A stretch of DNA of 64,000 nucleotides. Source: Paenibacillus polymyxa (lineage in GTDB: Bacteria > Bacillota > Bacilli > Paenibacillales > Paenibacillaceae). The notes beneath the pieces are model-generated. The model was not told the DNA's origin and did not search any database. It saw only the letters and a list, made by a program, of their open reading frames with translations. Every line of letters begins with the position of its first letter. Position 1 is the first letter of the stretch. Where the stretch lies: positions 1-64,000 of the forward strand of contig NZ_JAGGNR010000026.1 in the NCBI RefSeq assembly GCF_018614975.1, given 5' to 3'. This document shows, one piece after another, positions 1 to 7,610 of the stretch. The position numbers were made by a program, and so were the translations under genes.

Positions 1-38
1 CACTTTGAAGACACACCCTAGATCGAGTATCAAGTTAT

Positions 39-569
39 TTGGATAAAACGTTTAAAAAACAAATTGATGATTTAATTGAACGCCGAGGCATATACGAACA
101 AGATAATGATGATAATCGTAACGGTGCCTTAATTAAGCAAGTTGATGCTAATCTCATAGACGTGGAAATGCGTAAGGAGCGGAGGTTGTCTCTAGTGCAA
201 AGGCAAAAGAATATTGGGATGAAACCGCCAAAACGCATTGCTCAACTGGAAGTAATACCAAGAGGAAGATCCCAAAGAATTATTTGCGTAGATTACGTAG
301 ACATTATTCAGGATTACGAGCGACAAAATGGGCGGGGAAATACTAAGATTTTTAATCCATTCTCACTTGTTGACTTCTACAGTGAAAGATTTAATGGGGA
401 ACCACGATTTATTATCGGAACTGAAAACCAGGATTATCAACCATCTGAAGAATACCTTGAAGACTTAACTGATATCGTAGATTTTACGTATATGTATATC
501 ATTAAGGATAGGACTATACTCCGTGAGAAGAAACTGAGAGAAGTGATTCACAACTCTTTGGTAAATTAG
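39..569 (+). CDS. Unknown 176-aa protein heading the PIWI-RE operon (start uncertain, possibly incomplete)
   Basis: I do not recognise this protein. It is charged and hydrophilic, with no signal peptide or membrane segment: an N-terminal basic/acidic helical part (about residues 1-60) and a mixed alpha/beta C-terminal part. The only upstream start is TTG at 39, with no convincing ribosome binding site. An in-frame stop lies at 6-8, while a neighbouring frame is open from the window edge to a TAA at 44-46. The gene could therefore be whole with a TTG start, or the 3' part of a gene split by a frameshift just upstream. It ends 9 bases before the next gene, so it is very probably co-transcribed with the nuclease, helicase and PIWI-RE genes. 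It is not one of the three canonical members of that island. Existence of the coding region is fairly sure; the N-terminus is not. Confidence 0.6.
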   Translation: MDKTFKKQIDDLIERRGIYEQDNDDNRNGALIKQVDANLIDVEMRKERRLSLVQRQKNIGMKPPKRIAQLEVIPRGRSQRIICVDYVDIIQDYERQNGRGNTKIFNPFSLVDFYSERFNGEPRFIIGTENQDYQPSEEYLEDLTDIVDFTYMYIIKDRTILREKKLREVIHNSLVN

Positions 570-578
570 AATGAATGT

Positions 579-1802
579 TTGGCTCCGACCATTATATATG
601 GGAAGGGGCTTTTAAATTTTTTTCCGAAGCGAACATACATTCGAGACAGACATCTGTCACTGAATTCTTATATCTTTATATATAAAGTGATATCGGATGG
701 GGTGAATCAAGACTTGGAAAATGTTAATGATAATTCAATGGACGATACAAGGAATGTGCTACTTTTGTTAGTCAGGGGTATTGCTGCTTGGCAAAATAAC
801 TATAGCAGGATACCGGACGAGTTATACGAAGGGATGATGAGGTTTATAGCTTTATCAGCCTCACCCCACACTAAGCCTCCTGTAGACATTTACCAGTTAA
901 TTCGTTTACTACATAAGCCCTCCAACGAATGGGGTATCCCCAACATCCAGAACTACTACCCAGAGAATGCTCCCCTGCTTGAAGAGTTTATTGGATTAAC
1001 CGCCGAAGCGGATGAATTTCTTAATATGTACATCTCTCCGCAAGATGCTGAACAACAGTGCATGTTCAATATTCTCAAGTTTTGTCGCCAGAAAGGGACT
1101 GAGTTGCAACAAGATTATGTGAAGATTCGGACATTTTTTTCTAATTCACGAAATGCTGTACTCACCTTTTATGATTTATCTACCTTTGCTGCGGCATTTC
1201 GCCATGCCGAATTAACAGAGATGATCCATCAATGCTATGAGGATGTTACTGAAAGTTTAGTCAATTATAGAATATGCCCGCACTGTGGCTGGACAATGGA
1301 GTACAAGAAGGATCAATGGCGTTGCAACAAAGAGGATATTTGTCACTGGCTCGCTGACATGGAAAATTTGAAAACCTTTGATTTTAACAGTAATCGGGTG
1401 AAACGACTTCGACCTGGTATTCAGCGATATGTGTTGTTGCCGGGAATCTCTGAACTCCGTATAGCAGAGCGCTTGCTACGTAGGGGGTATGAAGTAGAAC
1501 TTTACCCGAATCTGGATGAGTATGACTTATCCGTTAGGAAAAATGATCGACTAATCTATCTGGATGTGAAAGATTTCCGAGATCCCAGTACACTCGCGAA
1601 TTTTTTCAATAGCCAGTCTGCTTCTTATTTGGAGAAGTATCATGAGAAGTGTTATATCGTGGTTCCTAAATATAGAAATGACCGTTATCCAATGTATGTC
1701 GATCGTAGTATGAATCGTTTGATAGAACCAGCGAAGGACTTTATTCGCATGATTACGGAAAAGGAATTAAACGTAATGCTTAAGGAGGCTCTATACGGAT
1801 GA
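579..1802 (+). CDS. PIWI-RE island nuclease: zinc ribbon plus PD-(D/E)xK (REase-fold) domain
   Basis: 407 aa. A helical N-terminal region (about 1-225) is followed by a four-cysteine zinc ribbon: C233-x2-C236-x12-C249-x5-C255. The C-terminal domain (about 285-400) has the layout of a restriction-endonuclease fold, with D316, then D329-V-K331 on the next strand, fitting the D...(D/E)xK metal-binding catalytic motif. This matches the REase-like component of the three-gene pPIWI_RE island; the N-terminal part is probably one of that island's accessory domains. It is predicted to cut DNA (or a hybrid) chosen by the PIWI-RE/helicase partners; that is inference. It overlaps the helicase gene by 4 bases. 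The start is TTG at 579 without a good ribosome binding site. An ATG at 575 opens a different frame for about 36 codons, so the N-terminus may be wrong or frameshifted. GTG at 702 is another possible start. Confidence 0.8.
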   Translation: MAPTIIYGKGLLNFFPKRTYIRDRHLSLNSYIFIYKVISDGVNQDLENVNDNSMDDTRNVLLLLVRGIAAWQNNYSRIPDELYEGMMRFIALSASPHTKPPVDIYQLIRLLHKPSNEWGIPNIQNYYPENAPLLEEFIGLTAEADEFLNMYISPQDAEQQCMFNILKFCRQKGTELQQDYVKIRTFFSNSRNAVLTFYDLSTFAAAFRHAELTEMIHQCYEDVTESLVNYRICPHCGWTMEYKKDQWRCNKEDICHWLADMENLKTFDFNSNRVKRLRPGIQRYVLLPGISELRIAERLLRRGYEVELYPNLDEYDLSVRKNDRLIYLDVKDFRDPSTLANFFNSQSASYLEKYHEKCYIVVPKYRNDRYPMYVDRSMNRLIEPAKDFIRMITEKELNVMLKEALYG

Positions 1803-4800
1803 GGCAGACTTATTGGGATTTATCCGAGGGGATAGTCAAGTTATTTGAGTCGTTTTCGTTAGAGAAGTCAGATATTGCAGTGCTCATCAGCATGGAACTA
1901 TTCATAACAGGGTGCCATCAAATTGATAGGAATTTATCTATTCAAGATGCCTGGTCGATCTTGGTGGGGTATAACGAGCCTGTACTGAAAGCGATGGCGC
2001 CCAAAGATACAGTGAATCGTTTGCGGATTTTGTTTCCGGAATTGAGACATAAAAGGACCCTTCACAAGCGATTACGAGCATACAGCACAATTAACGAGCA
2101 ATATCGTCTATATCACCTGACGGAAGAAGGAAAGGCAACCCGATGTGAGCCACGTTTCATGAAGGAGCGTACTATCAAATATGAGGAACTATTAAGCCAA
2201 CCAATTTCACGTCGTTTTAATACAATGGAATTCCCCAGTGAATCCAATCTCAAGTATTCTCGGAAGATCCGAGGAGGGAAATCCCAAAGTTACTCTTTTA
2301 GGATTCCTGAACCTCTTTTGGATTGTGTACCGGTACCTTTACCTGTTTATCGTGAAAAAAAGGCGCTTCAGTTATCTTTACCTTACAATGCTGTTGACAT
2401 TGGTCGTGAAATGGATATTAGACTGCACCGTGAATCTTCTATGTGGGAAAGAAGAGCGCAAACTGTCACCTTACAGCCATTAAATAGAAGAGAAGAAAAG
2501 TTGAACTATAAAGGCAACGTTCATATTGGTGGGGGACTAGCTTCAGGAAAGTCAACGTTCATGATGTTGGAAGCCTATCGTTTAGTCAAGCAAGAGAATG
2601 CTACAGTTGGTTTTATAGAAGGAAGTGTGCCTCAAGTTCTGAAGCGAGTTCAGGAACTGCGCAATCTAGGTATTTATGCTGTTCCAGTGATTGGGAGGTC
2701 TTCAAGAAGGCACCATCAACAAAACTACTTACTGGCTAATAGTGAGAAGATTTTAGAGGTGAGTGACTGGGGGAACTCCGAATACAGTTCATTAGAACAT
2801 TTATCAGATGTGTGTATGATCAAATCATTTGCCAAAGACTATGAGCCTATAGCAGATTATCCTTGTCTACGATTGGAGCAAGACTCATCATTGCGAAAAT
2901 GTCCTTTGGCTGGGATGTGCGGAATATATCGTGACTTAGCAGATCTTAATAAAGCTGAGGTGTGGGTGACCACAACAGCTAGTGTGTTGAAGACACATAT
3001 TCCTGCTATGCTCGACCCACTAGAGAGGACAATATATGAAGCAATGTATGATTTGTTAGATGTCATTTTTGTGGACGAAGCAGATCAGGTACAACAACAA
3101 TTCGATGAAGCCTTCCTAACAGAATACAACGTGTTTGGATCACCGGATGATATCTTTGAGAAACTGCGGCGTGAATCCTATGAGTTAACAAGTGGCAACT
3201 ACGGACAATATGCTGGGGATTCCATTATTAATGAATGGAATGATCGATTGCGAATGTTAGATTTGATGGTTTGGCGTATTTATACCAAGTTGGAGAAATC
3301 CCAAACTTTACGGCGAAAAATTCGAAACGAGCTAATTCGAGTTGCTGCACTTGCTAGTGAGATTAGTGATAAATTAGCAACGACGGATACAACTCAGAGA
3401 CAAATTTTCAATATGTTGACGGCATATGCTCTAGACCCATATAAAGACCCCTTACTATCGGAACTTGCTAATCAATTGATAGAAACAGAAGACCATGCAG
3501 ATAAAGAAGCCTTATTGAATGAACTCATTCAAAAAGTTGGGGGGCAGATGAAACCTAGAATAAAAAAGGAATTACTGTATGCTCAATTGGAATTCTTTCT
3601 TTATTTATCGCGTGCTGAGGAAAGTATTAAATATGTACTAACTGCCTTTCCTATGGTGCAGGCAAAACTTGGATTACGTATCGATTTTTCACCATTGTTC
3701 ACGATGCAAAAAGATTTTCAACCCTTTATGAAAGAAGCAATGACTGGTATTACTCTGGGCTATAAATATGACCTTCCTGATGGGGCAAAGACGGGGAAGT
3801 TTAAATTGATAGAGTATACAGCGGTCGGCAGACTGTTATTACATGAGTGGAATCATCTCTACAGGGATAGCGATAATAAGGAGGGTCCTTCCGTTGTGTT
3901 TTTGTCGGGAACAAGTCACGCACCAGGGTCGGCACACTTCGATCTGTTCACTCCGACGAATTGGTTGCTGCAAGCCGATCGCAAAAGATCAAATATTGAT
4001 ATTTTCTATAAACCGGTATTGGATATGAATCGTGGAGAGTTCTATTCCATATCTGGAGAGCAAGACCAAGAAAGAAAAAGAGAAGCACTGAATGGTATGG
4101 TTAGGCATATTAAGCAAGATATTGAGTACGAGTTGCAGTATTGGCGTACGAAAGGGGCAGCCAGAAAGATTCTCTTAGTTGTTAACTCATATGACGATGT
4201 GGAAACAGTAGGGGCAGCATTCCAAAACGATTCACGCTGGACTGAGAGATATAAGCTACTTTCGAGGCAAGGTGATCTGAACGAGGATCAAGTTTCCAGG
4301 GTTCTTATTGAGTCCTTTAAGGATGAGACGGCAGAGGTACTAATCGTACCTATGTTGTCAGTGGGGAGAGGTTACAATATATTAGGAGAGGATGGGACTG
4401 CTTTATTTGGATCCGTTTTTTTTCTAGTTAGACCATACCCGATCCCTCATGATCTAAATTATCTGGTGCAGATGTTACATGCCTCTCTACCAGAGTATCT
4501 GAACCGTATTCGAATCCAAGGTTTGCATTATGACAAGGCAATGAACAACTTACGACATAAGAGTAGCTGGAGATTGGAGCAGATGTATCTGAAGCCAGAC
4601 TACTGGTCTCTTTTAAGTGATCAAGATCGAATAATCATGGGATGGTACACCTTCGTACCCACATGGCAAATGATTGGAAGGCTGTTACGTGGTGGATTAG
4701 ATGCTCGTGTATTCTTTTGCGATTCTAAATTTGCTGCTGAACCTACAGGTAATTCCGAAGGTCTATCTATGCTTGGAGTATGGCAATTTATTATGCATGA

Positions 4801-4888
4801 TCACCAAGAAGATAGTTTATTTCAAAGTCTATACGGTTCTTTTATAGATGCAATAAATCGACTAGATTTGGGGGGAGAAATCGAATGA
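1799..4888 (+). CDS. DinG-type superfamily 2 helicase of the PIWI-RE island, with probable Fe-S cluster
   Basis: 1029 aa. An unrecognised N-terminal region (about 1-235) precedes the helicase core. Walker A is GGGLASGKS at 244-252 and Walker B is a literal DEAD box (V425-DEAD at 426-429). Between them lie four cysteines, C339, C356, C368 and C374, the placement expected for the Fe-S domain of XPD/DinG helicases. Motif V (SVGRGYNI) and motif VI (QMIGRLLRGG) are present near the C-terminus, so the motor looks intact. A long insert follows the DEAD box. Known DinG relatives unwind DNA-RNA hybrids and D/R-loops, which suits an Argonaute-like partner; the role here is inferred. The ATG at 1799 has AAGGAGG about 10 bases upstream and overlaps the previous stop. 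The gene overlaps the PIWI-RE gene by 4 bases. Confidence 0.88.
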   Translation: MRQTYWDLSEGIVKLFESFSLEKSDIAVLISMELFITGCHQIDRNLSIQDAWSILVGYNEPVLKAMAPKDTVNRLRILFPELRHKRTLHKRLRAYSTINEQYRLYHLTEEGKATRCEPRFMKERTIKYEELLSQPISRRFNTMEFPSESNLKYSRKIRGGKSQSYSFRIPEPLLDCVPVPLPVYREKKALQLSLPYNAVDIGREMDIRLHRESSMWERRAQTVTLQPLNRREEKLNYKGNVHIGGGLASGKSTFMMLEAYRLVKQENATVGFIEGSVPQVLKRVQELRNLGIYAVPVIGRSSRRHHQQNYLLANSEKILEVSDWGNSEYSSLEHLSDVCMIKSFAKDYEPIADYPCLRLEQDSSLRKCPLAGMCGIYRDLADLNKAEVWVTTTASVLKTHIPAMLDPLERTIYEAMYDLLDVIFVDEADQVQQQFDEAFLTEYNVFGSPDDIFEKLRRESYELTSGNYGQYAGDSIINEWNDRLRMLDLMVWRIYTKLEKSQTLRRKIRNELIRVAALASEISDKLATTDTTQRQIFNMLTAYALDPYKDPLLSELANQLIETEDHADKEALLNELIQKVGGQMKPRIKKELLYAQLEFFLYLSRAEESIKYVLTAFPMVQAKLGLRIDFSPLFTMQKDFQPFMKEAMTGITLGYKYDLPDGAKTGKFKLIEYTAVGRLLLHEWNHLYRDSDNKEGPSVVFLSGTSHAPGSAHFDLFTPTNWLLQADRKRSNIDIFYKPVLDMNRGEFYSISGEQDQERKREALNGMVRHIKQDIEYELQYWRTKGAARKILLVVNSYDDVETVGAAFQNDSRWTERYKLLSRQGDLNEDQVSRVLIESFKDETAEVLIVPMLSVGRGYNILGEDGTALFGSVFFLVRPYPIPHDLNYLVQMLHASLPEYLNRIRIQGLHYDKAMNNLRHKSSWRLEQMYLKPDYWSLLSDQDRIIMGWYTFVPTWQMIGRLLRGGLDARVFFCDSKFAAEPTGNSEGLSMLGVWQFIMHDHQEDSLFQSLYGSFIDAINRLDLGGEIE

Positions 4889-7425
4889 AAAGCCTAGAAT
4901 TATTTGCACTAGAAATTAATGAAGACACTTTTTTTGATGAAACAGTTTATGTCATGTATATGCCTGACAGTTGGCGTAACTATTTTAACACACAAACAAC
5001 AGCGGGAGGGTATAAGCTCGCCAGTAAAGTAGATTCACTTGGCAAGAAACTGCGAAGCATTTTTCCAGAGATTATTACAGGAAATATTAATTATAAAGTG
5101 CTTCAACAAAATATCCCTTGGATTGTTTCTACAAAAGAAATACCAGAGAAGTACATTAAGCAGTTAACATTAGGATGGTTTGCCTCGTTGCGGAAACAGT
5201 CCATTGCAGAACTTCCACCGGAGATTTCTAATGCGGAACTAGCATGGTCTATGAATACATTTGGTGAAATACATCAAAATGTGCAGAAATATGATTGGAT
5301 TCCCGGCCTAGCAGCAGTTATGTTCTGCCAGAACCCCAGAGTCGTTGAACTGGCACCTGGGTTAAAGGAGGAATTACATTTCCATCATACATTCTTTAAT
5401 GGAAAACATGAATGCGTGACTAAACCAATAATTAAATCATCATACTATGATCCATTTTCGTACGTAATTCAAGTTAGTCTACAATATCGTGGTGGGAAGT
5501 CGGATCAGTTACTTTTGGTGTTGAAGATAGGTAGAAGACGTTATTTGAAAAAACCTCAGATTGATGTACACAAGAACGAATGTTACTTGAAAAATAATCA
5601 CGCTTGTTCTGTATTAATCTCAGTAGAAGACCCATATTCTATACATTCAAGCCGATCCTTTTCTCAATTTCAATTCGAACGAAAAAAGAAATTGGATGAC
5701 AACAAAGAAAATAACAAATTTACCTCTTGGATATCGGATATAGATCGTATCTATTGGGACGTCATTCATGGCCAAGTTTTTGAACCGGATTTGATTTTGC
5801 TAGACCCACAACGTTATTTGCAGGGTTCTGAACAGATAACAGCTTGGGTAATTAATCATAATTCGTTTAACGGGAAAGGAAATTCGGTAAAACCAGGTTT
5901 GGGGCTTTCAGAAAAGAGCGGTTTATTTAACTGTTTTGCAGATTCTTTGTCCAAGCTTCAAATTATTCCGTTACCTCACGTATCCGAAATAGAACGATCA
6001 GGTTCTAAAATGAACGATCAGCGCCTACCGGCAATCGTGCATGAACAAGGGAAGCTTGTTATTGAGTTTTATGGGAGTAAGGAAATGTTCAATAGGATGG
6101 AAGAGCTATATATATCACAACAACAATCATTAGGCAAACATGCTAAATCACCTGAGGCCATATTTAATCAACACATTTCAAGTAATACGTATCTATTAAA
6201 TAGTAATAACAATCTGATTATTGAGTTTGAGCATTATGCTGCTGATGAGATTGTTACTGAACTGGAGATAGACAGATATACCAAAGAAATGGCATATAAT
6301 AAGCGAGTGAATCAAATTTTGAAAAAAATAGGTAATAAGAGCTATGGATCGGATATACGAACATTAGCCCTAGTGGAAATCAATAAAAAAGAAGAATTCC
6401 GAGACGGAGCCGATCCCAAACTTGCTGTTCGAGAAGCACTGAGAAAAGTTGGTAGATTGACTCAATTTATTCATCCATTGACGGACGAAAAAAAGATGGA
6501 TGATTCACGTATGTTAAGTTCAATTTTGGATTTATATAATGATGTAGGGATATTAAGTAATAATGCAACCAGGCTTCCTGTGGACAAATGTGTCTTATCT
6601 TTTGATTTAATAAAATTGAATAATAAGTACTATCCTGTAGCCTCTAGAATGACAGGTACCGAGGTTTGTATGAAGATGCTGGGAGTAGAATCGTGGACCA
6701 GGCTAGGCGACGCTCCATTCTATGTTGACCATATCAAATCGTTAGACAAGCCAAAAAAAAGTAATAATACTGGTGCGATATTCTATCAATTCATGATATC
6801 TATACTAGAGGAAGAGTTAAGGTACTGGACTGGTGAGATTGTTGTGCTGTTAAACGCTTCTCTGAGAAATGGCTGGCTATCTTCGATCACTAACAGCAGA
6901 ATTATTTACGATGAAACTCCCTTTTTGGATGGGCGATTACAAAACGAAACTCGCCTAAAATTTGTTCGTATCAATACCAATGAGGATGTGCCGCAGTATC
7001 GGATCATTAATACAACGAGAAAAGAAGCATTTAATAAGGAATCTGGAATTTTCAAAGACGCAGTAGGCATTTACTATGGGATCGGCGGAAGGCCCACGGC
7101 ATGGTCCGGGGTGAAAAATAAAGATATCAAGTTCACTGCACCTTCTAAATTGCTATTGCAGCAGACCGCAGTTGAGTATATTCCACTTGGTCCATTCAGT
7201 GAGGAAGAGCGAGATCAATTAGCTATTTTGGTCGATCAGTTAAGAAGAATTGGTCTTACTTATGATAAGCATACGAAGTTACCTTATACGCTTAGAATTG
7301 TAGAAATTCTCAAGAAATACATGCATCATGATGAATGGAGATTTACTGCATCGTTAGATGAAGAGGTTGAAGTTGAGGCTGATGACGGAGTTCTGGTTAC
7401 CAAAGAACTTGTTAATTTGGATTAG
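4885..7425 (+). CDS. pPIWI_RE family protein (prokaryotic PIWI/RNase H-fold protein)
   Basis: 846 aa. It matches the layout of the pPIWI_RE family described by Burroughs, Iyer and Aravind (formerly DUF3962 plus DUF3893): an N-terminal X-type region (about 1-400) containing a VKPGLGLSEKSGLF segment near 333-347, a middle region, and a C-terminal RNase H-fold PIWI domain (about 565-830). Strands of the PIWI fold show as VVLLNASLRNGW (653-664), KFVRINTNED (692-701) and VGIYYGIGGRPTAW (727-740). R661 and E764 (in TAVEYIPLGP) are candidates for the arginine and glutamate that name the family. Members are thought to bind nucleic-acid guides or hybrids in defence against plasmids and phage. The start overlaps the helicase stop by 4 bases with GGGGGAG upstream. 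Base composition is clearly AT-richer than the housekeeping genes to the right, suggesting transfer. Confidence 0.85.
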   Translation: MKSLELFALEINEDTFFDETVYVMYMPDSWRNYFNTQTTAGGYKLASKVDSLGKKLRSIFPEIITGNINYKVLQQNIPWIVSTKEIPEKYIKQLTLGWFASLRKQSIAELPPEISNAELAWSMNTFGEIHQNVQKYDWIPGLAAVMFCQNPRVVELAPGLKEELHFHHTFFNGKHECVTKPIIKSSYYDPFSYVIQVSLQYRGGKSDQLLLVLKIGRRRYLKKPQIDVHKNECYLKNNHACSVLISVEDPYSIHSSRSFSQFQFERKKKLDDNKENNKFTSWISDIDRIYWDVIHGQVFEPDLILLDPQRYLQGSEQITAWVINHNSFNGKGNSVKPGLGLSEKSGLFNCFADSLSKLQIIPLPHVSEIERSGSKMNDQRLPAIVHEQGKLVIEFYGSKEMFNRMEELYISQQQSLGKHAKSPEAIFNQHISSNTYLLNSNNNLIIEFEHYAADEIVTELEIDRYTKEMAYNKRVNQILKKIGNKSYGSDIRTLALVEINKKEEFRDGADPKLAVREALRKVGRLTQFIHPLTDEKKMDDSRMLSSILDLYNDVGILSNNATRLPVDKCVLSFDLIKLNNKYYPVASRMTGTEVCMKMLGVESWTRLGDAPFYVDHIKSLDKPKKSNNTGAIFYQFMISILEEELRYWTGEIVVLLNASLRNGWLSSITNSRIIYDETPFLDGRLQNETRLKFVRINTNEDVPQYRIINTTRKEAFNKESGIFKDAVGIYYGIGGRPTAWSGVKNKDIKFTAPSKLLLQQTAVEYIPLGPFSEEERDQLAILVDQLRRIGLTYDKHTKLPYTLRIVEILKKYMHHDEWRFTASLDEEVEVEADDGVLVTKELVNLD

Positions 7426-7434
7426 TATTGAGCT

Positions 7435-7460
7435 AGCCTCGCAATATGCGAGGCTTATTG
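7435..7460 (+). terminator. Perfect hairpin after the PIWI-RE operon
   Basis: A 9-bp perfect stem (AGCCTCGCA/TGCGAGGCT) with a 3-base loop starts 9 bases after the PIWI-RE stop codon. The following T-tract is weak (TATTGTAATATT). It probably ends or attenuates the PIWI-RE transcript. Confidence 0.6.
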
Positions 7461-7572
7461 TAATATTCACTGATAAAATAAATAGAATGTATGTTCGAGA
7501 CAAGTCGTTGTCAAAAAGATAAGGTATCATATAAATATAAAAGATAGTGATAGTTATATTTACCCATTCACC

Positions 7573-7581
7573 TGATATAAT
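7573..7581 (+). promoter_or_regulatory. Extended -10 promoter of the dynamin/patatin operon
   Basis: TGATATAAT is a perfect extended -10 element (TGnTATAAT) 30 bases before the GTPase start codon. The matching -35 region (around 7553-7558) is poor, as is allowed with an extended -10. With the hairpin at 7435-7460 it implies that the GTPase operon is transcribed independently of the PIWI-RE genes. Confidence 0.6.
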
Positions 7582-7610
7582 AGACCTACAAATGTTTGGG
7601 GGGAAAGATG

